Shown piece by piece: positions 40,474-52,345 of a stretch of DNA of 64,000 nucleotides. Source of the DNA: Pseudodesulfovibrio portus (GTDB lineage Bacteria; Desulfobacterota; Desulfovibrionia; Desulfovibrionales; Desulfovibrionaceae); assembly GCF_026000375.1 (NCBI RefSeq), contig NZ_AP026708.1, positions 2,392,001 through 2,456,000 of the forward strand, written 5' to 3'. The first letter of the stretch is position 1. Each line of letters opens with the position of its first letter. Under the pieces are notes generated by a model, which ran no database searches, had not been told where the DNA came from, and saw only the letters and a program-made list of their open reading frames with translations. A program made the position numbers and the translations under genes.

Positions 40474-41694
40474 TTAGCCGTTGTGTTTTGCTCCCCAGCT
40501 TCCCTGAATGACCTTCCCGGTGGGTCGCTTTGCCAATGCCTTTTCCAGTGAATTAACCGCCGCACGTTTAGATTCATCCATCGCATGCGTGTATCGTTGG
40601 AGCATGGCGAGAGTTGACCATCCGAAGTGGGTTTGGATGGTCCTCACGTCTACACCTGCAGTCATCATCATGGATGCTGCGGTATGTCTGAGGCTATGGA
40701 AACAAATCCATTCCCGTTTGTCTGACCGGCCTTCGTTGAATTTGAGATCCTTGATCGCTTGCCTGAAGCCCCATGGAGCTTCTCGCCATCTTTCTCCCTT
40801 AGAGTTCGTGAATACGAGATCTTCAGGAGCGCCCTCATTTTTTGTTTTGAGTATCTCAAATAAGGGGTTGGCCATAGGAAGGGCTCGGGGTTTGCCTGTT
40901 TTCGTATGCAGAAGCGTAATGGATTTTTCTTGAATATCGATTGCGCTCCACGTCAGGCTGGTGAGTTCTCCGAGCCTGGCGCCGGTGTATAGGGCTGCCA
41001 AAGTCAGTTCATATGCGCCTTCATCAAGACCCTTCACAGTCTCCAGCAGCTTTTGTGCTTCTTCTGGTTTGAGAAAGCGGGTTCGTTCGTTGTTGATCTT
41101 GCCAATTTCAATTGCACGGGTAGGGCTGTCTGTTTCAACGATCCTTCTTTTGCGGGCGTGATTCCACACGAGCCGAAAAACTGCCAGGACATGTTGGGCA
41201 GTTCGGAGGGTACGTCCCTTGTCTAGTACGGCGAGTTTGATTTGTTCGATATCGTCTGGCGTGATGGAACGCATGGGCTTCCCATTCAGTTGGGGAGAGA
41301 GCCAGTCTCTGAGGTGTTGTTCCTCTGTCCTAATAGTGTGTGGCTTTTTTCGGGTGCGAGCCTCAGGAAGATAGCGGTTGTTGAAGTAAGTTTCAAAAGA
41401 GATGTCTTTGCGTTTTTCAGCCTGAATGGCTTCGCGGGACTGTTCCGCCTCTTCAATAGGGCTCGTGGGTCCGTGTCCTTTCTTGACGTTCTCAAGGTAG
41501 AGTTCTTTCTTTGTGTGGGCCTTCAGTTCACTCCAGCCTTCTGTTTCCCAGCCAAGAAATCCTTCATACCTTTTCCCTTGGAACATGAACCGATAGCCAA
41601 AATGACGATCGAAGCGGACACCATGCTTGCGCTTTGGATGCTGCTGCCATCTGATTCCGGGGTATTTATCTGTCGAGAACCATTTCTTTCTCAC
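40474..41694 (-). CDS. Tyrosine recombinase (island integrase)
   Basis: The 406-residue integrase has an N-terminal Arm-type region (WFSTDKYPGIRWQQHPKRKHGVRFDR), a SAM-like core-binding domain and the catalytic domain. The active-site residues are visible: Arg in TGARLGELT, His-x-x-Arg in HSLRHTAAS, His/Trp in HFGW and Tyr in RYTHAM. GTG 41694 is chosen because AGGAGG stands five bases before it; an ATG 63 bases upstream has no such site. It lies about 160 bp from attR and reads away from it. Confidence 0.95.
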   Translation of the reverse strand: MRKKWFSTDKYPGIRWQQHPKRKHGVRFDRHFGYRFMFQGKRYEGFLGWETEGWSELKAHTKKELYLENVKKGHGPTSPIEEAEQSREAIQAEKRKDISFETYFNNRYLPEARTRKKPHTIRTEEQHLRDWLSPQLNGKPMRSITPDDIEQIKLAVLDKGRTLRTAQHVLAVFRLVWNHARKRRIVETDSPTRAIEIGKINNERTRFLKPEEAQKLLETVKGLDEGAYELTLAALYTGARLGELTSLTWSAIDIQEKSITLLHTKTGKPRALPMANPLFEILKTKNEGAPEDLVFTNSKGERWREAPWGFRQAIKDLKFNEGRSDKREWICFHSLRHTAASMMMTAGVDVRTIQTHFGWSTLAMLQRYTHAMDESKRAAVNSLEKALAKRPTGKVIQGSWGAKHNG

Positions 41695-41857
41695 TTCGGC
41701 CTCCTGGGCTAATCTCCAGCTGACCACCAAATTACCACCAAATAGTGCGGTAAGCAAGGTGATCTCCAGTGACGTTAAATGAAGAATGTTTTATTTAACT
41801 GTTTGAAATGGTATTCTAAAATGATGTTTAGTGAATTTCAGTGAAACATTAGTTATT

Positions 41858-41921
41858 GACTCAAAATCCGCCGGTAGCGATACTGTGAGGGTTCGAGTCC
41901 CTCCCCTGGTACCAGAATGAA
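41858..41921 (+). repeat. attR: duplicated 3' part of tRNA-Leu
   Basis: This is the second copy of the 64-bp repeat at 24253 (60 of 64 identical). It starts in the anticodon stem and runs to just past CCA. The 5' half of the tRNA is missing, so this is not a tRNA gene. Confidence 0.93.
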
Positions 41922-41925
41922 TTCA

Positions 41926-41957
41926 GCGGGCTGCGATGTAAAACGCAGCCCGCTTTT
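41926..41957 (+). terminator. Probable original tRNA-Leu terminator
   Basis: A perfect 10-bp stem GCGGGCTGCG/CGCAGCCCGC with an 8-base loop is followed by TTTT. It lies 4 bp after attR, the position a tRNA-Leu terminator would hold before insertion. Between here and 42228 no gene is evident. Confidence 0.8.
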
Positions 41958-42228
41958 ATGTGGGCCATCATGTTGACTTGCCTTATTGCCCCACTTTTGC
42001 GCCTCTTTGGGGCTTAATCTTCAAGGTCATAGTTTCCGAAAATTCCAATTCTGCGAACGGATTCCCTGCCTCGGTGTTAGTCTGTTCCAGAGATTTCCAA
42101 CATCCCGCATTGGGCTGACATCAAGGTTTGATGGGAAAACATGGCGTTTTGCCAGGGGCCCATACGACGGCCCTTAAAACACCTTTTTGTTTGTCTGCAT
42201 ATCCACTTCTTCCATGTTTGAAGGCAAG

Positions 42229-42255
42229 AAAAAGGGGCACCCGAACGGGCGCCCC
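42229..42255 (-). terminator. Terminator of the glpSTPQUV operon
   Basis: On the minus strand GGGGCGCCC pairs with GGGTGCCCC (one G-T pair) and is followed by five T. It lies 28 bp past the last gene of the transporter operon. Confidence 0.85.
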
Positions 42256-42283
42256 TTGGATGGTGTTCTGTTGACCGGGATGG

Positions 42284-44011
<1,728 letters not shown>

Positions 44012-44107
44012 ACGTACCTCCGTATGCTGATTAAATAAAACCTCTGCCTCTCTAACTCCATTCTTTGACGGTTTCCCAATCCCGGCTCGGGGAATGAGAC
44101 GACGGGG

Positions 44108-44386
44108 CTAGCCCCACCGCATAATCACGATCATGAAAAGGGCGGCAATCACCGTCGCCACCCACAGGGGGAAGTCGGTCAACCCCACCCAGGACAGATG
44201 TATGTAGGCGCTGCCGAGCAGCCCGATGAAAAGGCGGTCTCCGCGTGTGGTCGTCAGGGGCAGGAAACCGTGCCTGGCCACGCAGGGCGAAACGATTTCC
44301 CAGACGGTCATGCCGATGAGCATGAGGACGATGAAGGTGAAGAACCCGGCCGTGACCGGCGTCCATGCCATCCATTCGAGATTCAT
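44108..44386 (-). CDS. glpU: GlpU-type DUF2160 membrane protein
   Basis: The 92-residue protein has three hydrophobic segments (TPVTAGFFTFIVLMLIGMTVWE, RLFIGLLGSAYIHLSWVGL, WVATVIAALFMIVIM). DUF2160 proteins are found only beside glycerol-type ABC transporters and are presumed to be an accessory subunit. The start at 44386 follows GGGGAGG, and the longer frame to 44452 would overlap glpQ. It is 19 bp after glpQ and 96 bp before glpV. Confidence 0.88.
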   Translation of the reverse strand: MNLEWMAWTPVTAGFFTFIVLMLIGMTVWEIVSPCVARHGFLPLTTTRGDRLFIGLLGSAYIHLSWVGLTDFPLWVATVIAALFMIVIMRWG

Positions 44387-44405
44387 ATCAGTGTCCTCCC
44401 CCAGA

Positions 44406-45209
44406 TTAGACTCGACCCAAGGCAAAGCCCTTGGCGAGGTGGTTGCGTACAAACCAGATGACCAGTGCGCCGGGGACGATGGTCAGGATGCCCGCTGCGG
44501 CCAGCAATCCCCAGTCGAGGCCGGTGGCGCTGACGGTGCGGGTCATGGTCGCGGCGATGGGCTTGGCAACGGTGGTGGTCAGCGTGCGGGCGAGCAGCAG
44601 CTCCACCCAGCTGAACATGAAGCAGAAGAACGCCGTGACGCCGATGCCCGCCCGGATCAGGGGGATGAACACCCGGATGAAGAAGCGCGGGAAGCTGTAG
44701 CCGTCGATGAAGGCGGTCTCGTCGATTTCACGCGGTACGCCCGACATGAAGCCTTCCAGGATCCAGACGGCCAGCGGCACGTTGAACAGGCAGTGCGAAA
44801 GGGCCACCGCGATGTGGGTGTCGATGAGGTTGAAGGTCGAGTACAGCTGGAAGAACGGCAGCAGGAAGACCGCAGGCGGGGCCATGCGGTTGGTCAGCAG
44901 CCAGAAGAAGATGTGCTTGTCGCCGATGAACTCGAACCGCGAGAACGCATAGGCCGCGGGCAGGGCGGTCAGCAGCGAGATCACGGTGTTCATGGTGACG
45001 TAGATGATCGAATTGATGTAGCCGGAGTACCATGAGGAATCGGAGAATATCTTCATGTAGTTTTCCAGCGTCGGGTGGCTGGGGAACAACGCGAAGGTAC
45101 TCATGATGTCCGCGTTGGTGCGCAGGGACATGTTGAGCATCCAGTAGATGGGCAGGAAGAGCAGGATCAGGTAACAGATCAGCGCAAAGTGTCTTTTCTT
45201 TATTTTCAT
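44406..45209 (-). CDS. glpQ: Glycerol ABC transporter, permease
   Basis: The 267-residue permease begins MKIKKRHFALICYLILLFLPIYWM and has six predicted membrane helices. The EAA loop (EIDETAFIDGYSFPRFFIRVFIPLIRAGI) contacts the ATPase subunits. Its start overlaps the glpP stop by four bases (ATGA), so the two permeases are co-translated. The much longer frame reaching 45626 is not used; it runs antisense-like through glpP in another phase. Confidence 0.92.
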   Translation of the reverse strand: MKIKKRHFALICYLILLFLPIYWMLNMSLRTNADIMSTFALFPSHPTLENYMKIFSDSSWYSGYINSIIYVTMNTVISLLTALPAAYAFSRFEFIGDKHIFFWLLTNRMAPPAVFLLPFFQLYSTFNLIDTHIAVALSHCLFNVPLAVWILEGFMSGVPREIDETAFIDGYSFPRFFIRVFIPLIRAGIGVTAFFCFMFSWVELLLARTLTTTVAKPIAATMTRTVSATGLDWGLLAAAGILTIVPGALVIWFVRNHLAKGFALGRV

Positions 45210-46081
45210 GACTTGTCTCCCGTTCCGACCGCCTGCAGGGCCTGGTAGAAGAGCCAGCAGAACAACAGGATGATGAGGAAGTAGATGAGCGAGAATGCCG
45301 CTGCCGGGCCGAGGTCGAACTGGCCGACCGCGATCTTGACCAGATAGATGGACAGGAAGGTCGTGGCGTTGCCGGGCCCGCCGCCCGTGAGGACGAAGGG
45401 TTCGGCGTAGATGAGGAAGCTGTCCATGAACCGCAGCAGCAGCGCGATGGTCAGGACCCCCCGCATCTTGGGAAGCTGGATGAACCGGAAGATGGCCCAG
45501 GCGGACGCGCCGTCGATCTTGGCGGCCTGGTAGTAGGCTTCCGGGATGGCGCGCAGCCCTGCATAGGCGAGCAGCGCAACCAGCGGCGTCCAGTGCCAGA
45601 CCTCCATGAGCATGAGCGTGATCCATGCGTCCACGCCGCTGGCCGTGTGGTCAAAGGCGATGCCTGTGCTGTTGATGAACGCCCCGAACAGTCCGATGTC
45701 CGGCCGGGTGAAGATGATCCAGATGGTGCCGATGACGTTCCAGGGAATGAGCAGCGGCAGGGCCAGGATGACCAAGCAGGCCGAAGAGGTCCACCCCTTC
45801 TTGGGCATCATGAGGGCGATGATGATGCCCAGCGGCATCTCGATGAGCAGCACCAGGCCGGAGAATGCGAGCTGTTTGAACAGTGCGTCGTGCAGCCTCT
45901 GGTCCAGCAGGACCTCCTTGAACCACTCGATGCCGACGAAGAATCGCTGGCCGGGGCCGAAGATGTCCTGCACCGAGTAGTTGACCACGGTCATCAGCGG
46001 AATGATGGCCGAAAACGCCACGATGACGAAGACCGGGAGGACCAGGAACCATGCCCTGTTGTTGCGCCATTTATTCATCAT
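45206..46081 (-). CDS. glpP: Glycerol ABC transporter, permease
   Basis: The 291-residue permease begins MMNKWRNNRAWFLVLPVFVIVAF and has about six membrane helices. The EAA loop reads IPEAYYQAAKIDGASAWAIFRFIQLPKM. LTGGGPGNATTFLSIYLV is the conserved stretch of sugar- and glycerol-type permeases. It lies 9 bp after glpT and overlaps glpQ by four bases. It forms the channel with GlpQ in the inner membrane. Confidence 0.93.
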   Translation of the reverse strand: MMNKWRNNRAWFLVLPVFVIVAFSAIIPLMTVVNYSVQDIFGPGQRFFVGIEWFKEVLLDQRLHDALFKQLAFSGLVLLIEMPLGIIIALMMPKKGWTSSACLVILALPLLIPWNVIGTIWIIFTRPDIGLFGAFINSTGIAFDHTASGVDAWITLMLMEVWHWTPLVALLAYAGLRAIPEAYYQAAKIDGASAWAIFRFIQLPKMRGVLTIALLLRFMDSFLIYAEPFVLTGGGPGNATTFLSIYLVKIAVGQFDLGPAAAFSLIYFLIILLFCWLFYQALQAVGTGDKS

Positions 46082-46090
46082 ATCCTCCCG

Positions 46091-47176
<1,086 letters not shown>

Positions 47177-47187
47177 GGTGGCTCCTG

Positions 47188-48267
<1,080 letters not shown>

Positions 48268-48345
48268 AAAGCGCACTCCCCGGTGGTCTATTCCGGTCAA
48301 AATATTTTTTAGCTAATCCCAAACCGACATAACATCGTCACAAAA

Positions 48346-48361
48346 TGTTCGCAAGCGAAAA
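48346..48361. promoter_or_regulatory. Putative GlpR operator upstream of glpS
   Basis: TGTTCGCAAGCGAAAA contains the palindrome TTCGC-AA-GCGAA and resembles E. coli GlpR half sites (TGTTCG). It matches 14 of 16 bases of the motif at 49271 near glpA. It lies 79 bp before the glpS start. Confidence 0.6.
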
Positions 48362-48412
48362 CGCAACATGAACGACATCTCATATTAAACAAGAAGCCGA
48401 TTACCGCAAAAA

Positions 48413-49213
48413 CTAATCGCCTACATGCAGTTCGACCTCGTTCTGCTTCATGACTTCCACCAGCTCGGCGGGGGGCATCTTGTCGGTGAACATGGCGTCC
48501 ACTTCCTGGATGTTCCCGAGCCGGACCATGGCGTTCCTGCCGAACTTCGTATGGTCGGTCACCAGGAATATCTTTCTCGAGTTGTCCATGATCGAACGGG
48601 CGGCTGTGACCTCGCGGTAGTCGAAGTCGAGCAGGGTGCCGTCCCGGTCCACGCCGCTGATCCCGATGATGCCGTAGTCCACCTTGAACTGGCGTATGAA
48701 GTCGATGGCCGCCTCGCCCACAATGCCGCAGTCCTTGGGCCGGACCAGTCCCCCCGTGACGATGACCTCGATGTCGCTGTTGCCGCTTAACGTCTTGGCG
48801 ACATTGAGATTGTTTGTGATGACCCTGAGTTTCTTGTGATGAATGAGCGCCTTGGCGACTTCTTCATTGGTGGTGCCCATGTTGATGAACAGGGAGGACC
48901 GGTTGGGAATCCGTTTGGCCACCAGCTTGGCGATTATCTGTTTCTCCTGAAGGCACAGAACCTTGCGGTCCGTGTAGTCCACGTTCTCGGTGCTGTAGAC
49001 CGGCCCGGCGCCGCCGTGGTGGCGTTGCAGGCGGCCCTGCTTGCTGAGAATGTTGATGTCCCGCCGAATGGTCTGCGGCGTGACGTTGAACTGGGCGGCC
49101 AGGGTGCCGATGGCGACAAAGCCTTGTTCCCTGACAAGATTGACGATCTGGGTGTGGCGAGTGCGGACGGAGGCGTGTTTTACTCTGCTGTCGGTGTCGT
49201 TTTTGCCGGACAT
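48413..49213 (-). CDS. glpR: DeoR-family repressor, GlpR-like
   Basis: The 266-residue protein has a DeoR-type winged helix at the N-terminus (RTRHTQIVNLVREQGFVAIGTLAAQFNVTPQTIRRDINIL). A sugar-phosphate-sensing domain follows, with FINMGTTNEEVAKAL, VTGGLVRPKDCGIVG and FLVTDHTKFGR. Placed between the divergent transport and dehydrogenase operons, it is the likely glycerol-3-phosphate-responsive repressor of both. The start at 49213 fits the family; a longer frame to 49351 adds unrelated residues. Confidence 0.88.
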   Translation of the reverse strand: MSGKNDTDSRVKHASVRTRHTQIVNLVREQGFVAIGTLAAQFNVTPQTIRRDINILSKQGRLQRHHGGAGPVYSTENVDYTDRKVLCLQEKQIIAKLVAKRIPNRSSLFINMGTTNEEVAKALIHHKKLRVITNNLNVAKTLSGNSDIEVIVTGGLVRPKDCGIVGEAAIDFIRQFKVDYGIIGISGVDRDGTLLDFDYREVTAARSIMDNSRKIFLVTDHTKFGRNAMVRLGNIQEVDAMFTDKMPPAELVEVMKQNEVELHVGD

Positions 49214-49236
49214 TGGGGAATCCCTTAAGTTCAATA

Positions 49237-49286
49237 AGTTCAAATACGAAAAGAAAAATCGAGCTCTTTTTGTTCGAAAGTGAAAA
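49237..49286. promoter_or_regulatory. Putative GlpR operators upstream of glpA
   Basis: TGTTCGAAAGTGAAAA at 49271-49286 matches the motif before glpS at 14 of 16 bases. A weaker relative, AGTTCAAATACGAAAA, lies at 49237-49252. Both are in the divergent region between glpR and glpA. Confidence 0.55.
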
Positions 49287-49468
49287 AAATAATGACGCAA
49301 TCCTGAATTTTCGGTATCCTTGACCGTGGTGTGTCTATGGAACTGAAACAAATTTGTGTTTTTTACTCATAACATTTTCATTTTTTTGCTACAAGAGAAA
49401 ATAAAAATAGGCGGAAGCATGTCGAGTCACGAAAACGGTGGTCCGACCTGCCTTCCCAAAGGCAGAAA

Positions 49469-51055
49469 ATGATGAAGGTTTTGCAGACCAGGGTGCTCAT
49501 ACTCGGCGGCGGCGCCACGGGAACCGGCTTGGCGCGCGACCTGGCGCTGCGTGGCGTGGAGTGTCTGCTGACCGAACGCCGCGACATCAATGCAGGGGCT
49601 TCAGGCGGCAATCACGGGCTGTTGCACAGCGGGGCCCGGTATGTCGCTTCCGACGTGGAGGCGGCCGTCGAGTGTCGCGAAGAGGGGGCCATCCTCAAGA
49701 AACTGGCACCCCAGTGCATCGATGATACCGGCGGGCTGTTCGTGGCGGTGGAGGGCGACAACGAGCAATATGTCGCCGACTTTCCCGCCATGTGCGGGCG
49801 GAGCGGCGTCCCGGCCAGGGAGCTCGACCTGGCAGAGGCCCGGAACATGGAGCCGGTCCTTTCGGACAAGCTCATCGCCGCCTACGAGGTGGAGGATGCG
49901 TCCGTCGATCCCTTCATGCTTTCCCTGGACAATCTCGCGCAGGCCATGACTTTGGGGGCCGGATACGAGCGCAACGCCAAGATCGTGGGCTTCACCAAAA
50001 AAGGCGGACGGATTCAGCGCGTCGGTTTCCTCAACGAAGCCACAGGGGAAGAATTCGAGGTCGAGGCGGAACTCGTCGTCAACGCCACGGGCGCATGGGC
50101 CGGGATCATCGCGGAACTGGCCGGTGCCACCATTCACATTCTCTATTCCTCCGGCAGCCTGCTCATCACCCAGGACCGCCTGACCCGGCGGGTGGTGAAC
50201 CGTCTGCGCAAAGCCTCGGATTCCGATATCCTGGTGCCGGGTGGGACCGTCTCCGTACTCGGCACCACCTCGGTGACCATCGACCATCCCGATCATTGCC
50301 GTCCCACCGTGGCCGAGGCCGATGCCATCATCGACGACGCCCGCGCCATGATCCCCTGCCTCGAAACCACCCGCTACATTCGGGCCTATGCCGGGGTGCG
50401 CCCGCTGGTCATGACGGGCCAAGGCAGTGACGCCCGCAGCGTCAGCCGGGGGTTTTCCCTTATCGATCACGCCCACGACGACGTGGAGAATTTCATCACC
50501 ATAACCGGCGGCAAGCTGACCACCTATCGCATGATGGCCGAAAAGACCGCCGACATGGTCTGCGCCAAGCTCGGCGTGGACGCGCCATGCCTGACAAAGA
50601 CCGAGCCGCTGCCGCCCTCGACCATGGGCCGCTGGACCGAGCCGGGGCTGGGACCGAAGTCGTGGATCGGCGATCGGGACGGCGACGACCTGATCCTGTG
50701 CGAATGCGAGATGGTCTCCAAAAACGCGGTCAATACGATCATCGAGCACATGGGTCCCATGCGCGGGGAGTCCATGCTCCAGGCCATCGGCATGCGCAGC
50801 CGTGTCGGGAAAGGCCCGTGCCAGGGGGGATTCTGCGGACTGCGCGTGACAGGCCATCTCTACGACCGGGGACTTGTCGAGGGACATCAGGGCATGGACG
50901 AGCTGCGGCAGTTCGTGGGCAGGCGGTGGCGTGGATTCGCCCCGGTCCTCTGGGGGCTGGGCATGGTCCAGGCCGACCTGCAGGAGGCGCTCTACTGCGG
51001 GGCGCTTGATCTGGAGCTGGAAGACGACGACAGCCGATGCGGAGGTGACCTGTGA
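49469..51055 (+). CDS. glpA: Anaerobic glycerol-3-phosphate dehydrogenase, subunit A
   Basis: The 528-residue flavoprotein oxidises glycerol 3-phosphate to dihydroxyacetone phosphate. GGGATGTGLARDLALRG binds FAD, and NHGLLHSGARY is the GlpA/GlpD signature. The C-terminal BFD-like domain (LCECEMVSKNAV...GKGPCQGGFCGLRV) has four cysteines for a [2Fe-2S] centre, as in GlpA. The start is one of two adjacent ATGs. It overlaps glpB by four bases. Confidence 0.95.
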   Translation: MMKVLQTRVLILGGGATGTGLARDLALRGVECLLTERRDINAGASGGNHGLLHSGARYVASDVEAAVECREEGAILKKLAPQCIDDTGGLFVAVEGDNEQYVADFPAMCGRSGVPARELDLAEARNMEPVLSDKLIAAYEVEDASVDPFMLSLDNLAQAMTLGAGYERNAKIVGFTKKGGRIQRVGFLNEATGEEFEVEAELVVNATGAWAGIIAELAGATIHILYSSGSLLITQDRLTRRVVNRLRKASDSDILVPGGTVSVLGTTSVTIDHPDHCRPTVAEADAIIDDARAMIPCLETTRYIRAYAGVRPLVMTGQGSDARSVSRGFSLIDHAHDDVENFITITGGKLTTYRMMAEKTADMVCAKLGVDAPCLTKTEPLPPSTMGRWTEPGLGPKSWIGDRDGDDLILCECEMVSKNAVNTIIEHMGPMRGESMLQAIGMRSRVGKGPCQGGFCGLRVTGHLYDRGLVEGHQGMDELRQFVGRRWRGFAPVLWGLGMVQADLQEALYCGALDLELEDDDSRCGGDL

Positions 51056-52314
51056 CCAGGGATACCGTCTACGACGTCATGGTCATCGGCGCGGGTTTCG
51101 CGGGCATGGCCGCCTCGTTGTTCGCCTCATCCAGGGGGCTGAGCGTGGCCCAGGCCGGGACCACCGGCGGCATCGATTTCAGCACCGGCTTCATCGATCT
51201 CATGGGCGTGCATCCCGTGAGCGAGCAACGCCGCCGCATGCGTCCCTGGAAGGCTGTCGAGGCGGTGGTCCGCGACTGTCCGGGACACCCGTACGGGCTT
51301 GTCGAGCGCGACGAACTGGCCGCATCCATCAACGAATTCACGGCTTTTCTGGCCGAGCAGGGATTGGAATACGTCGGGCACGACGATCGAAACACCTGTG
51401 TCCTGACCCCTGCCGGAACGGTCAAACGGACCTACCGCGTTCCGCGCACGGCGTGGAACGGCGTGGTCGCCCTTGAGCAAAAGGCCCCGACCCTGATCGT
51501 CGATTTCCATGGCCTGAAAGGGTTCAGCGCCAAACAGCTCATGCAGACGCGCAAAGACTCCTGGCCGCAACTCGAAGCGGTGCGGGTGGAGTTCCCCGCC
51601 GGTCGGGGAGAGCTCTATCCCGAGCACATGGCCTGGGCGCTGGCCGACCCCGCCAACCGGGTCAGGCTGGCCGAAACGGTCATGGCCCGGGCGGGCGGCG
51701 CGGAGTACGTCGGCTTCCCCGCAGTGCTCGGCCTCAACGACCCGCTGAAGGTGGTGACCCACCTCGAGGAGCTGACCGGCAAAAAGATTTTCGAGATCCC
51801 GACCATGCCGCCTTCCATTGCCGGTCCCCGCCTGCGCGGTGCCTTTGATCGCGGTCTCCCGGCCAAAGGGGTGCGCACTCTCTCCCAGAAAATGGTGCTG
51901 AAGGCGAGCGCGGCGGACGGAGACATGCTTCGGTTCGAGGTCGGCACCGGCGCGGCGGCGGTCACGGTCACGGCCAAGGCGGCCATTCTCGCCACGGGCC
52001 GGTTCTTCGGCAAGGGGCTGCGGGCGAACCGCCAGGGCATGACCGAGCCGTTGTTCAACATCCCCGTGGTCCAGCCCCGGACCCGTGACGAGTGGCACGG
52101 ACCGGATTTCTTCGGCCCGCAGGGCCACCCCGCGAACATGGCCGGAATCGAGGTCGACTCCAGGCTTCGCCCGCTGGGCGACGGCGCTCCGGTGCACCGG
52201 AACCTGTTTGCGGCCGGGGCCATCCTGGCGCACCAGGACTGGATGCGCATGAAGTGCGGCGCGGGGCTGGCCATTGCCACGGCTTTCAAGGCCGTGAAGG
52301 AACTGACGGGATAA
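51052..52314 (+). CDS. glpB: Anaerobic glycerol-3-phosphate dehydrogenase, subunit B
   Basis: The 420-residue subunit has an N-terminal FAD-type Rossmann motif (DVMVIGAGFAGMAASLFAS) and a GlpB-type body (GGIDFSTGFIDLMGVHP, GRFFGKGLRANRQGMTE). It starts at GTG 51052, overlapping the glpA stop (GTGA). In E. coli GlpB links GlpA to the Fe-S subunit GlpC; here GlpC is replaced by the two genes that follow. Confidence 0.92.
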   Translation: MTRDTVYDVMVIGAGFAGMAASLFASSRGLSVAQAGTTGGIDFSTGFIDLMGVHPVSEQRRRMRPWKAVEAVVRDCPGHPYGLVERDELAASINEFTAFLAEQGLEYVGHDDRNTCVLTPAGTVKRTYRVPRTAWNGVVALEQKAPTLIVDFHGLKGFSAKQLMQTRKDSWPQLEAVRVEFPAGRGELYPEHMAWALADPANRVRLAETVMARAGGAEYVGFPAVLGLNDPLKVVTHLEELTGKKIFEIPTMPPSIAGPRLRGAFDRGLPAKGVRTLSQKMVLKASAADGDMLRFEVGTGAAAVTVTAKAAILATGRFFGKGLRANRQGMTEPLFNIPVVQPRTRDEWHGPDFFGPQGHPANMAGIEVDSRLRPLGDGAPVHRNLFAAGAILAHQDWMRMKCGAGLAIATAFKAVKELTG

Positions 52315-52345
52315 ATATCTTTTCAAAGGCAGGAAGGACGGTCGT

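Larger units (their letters stand above)
24253..41921. mobile_element. Integrated genomic island in tRNA-Leu(CAA)
   Basis: Direct repeats at both ends, a tyrosine recombinase beside the right repeat and an excisionase-like HTH gene beside the left define an integrated element of about 17.7 kb. The left two thirds is visibly AT-richer than the chromosome, while 33.4-40.4 kb is GC-richer, so the element is composite. It has replication-type genes (RepA-like ATPase, Inovirus Gp2-like) and a recombination module, but no capsid, portal or conjugation genes. It is therefore most like a satellite or mobilisable island (inference). Confidence 0.93.

Noticed and set aside
41858-41921. A second tRNA-Leu gene.
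   Set aside because: Only the 3' half from the anticodon stem onward is present; it is attR.
44406-45626. A 406-codon frame extending glpQ upstream to 45626.
   Set aside because: The extra N-terminal part is an out-of-phase reading through glpP; the glpQ start at 45209 overlaps the glpP stop as expected.
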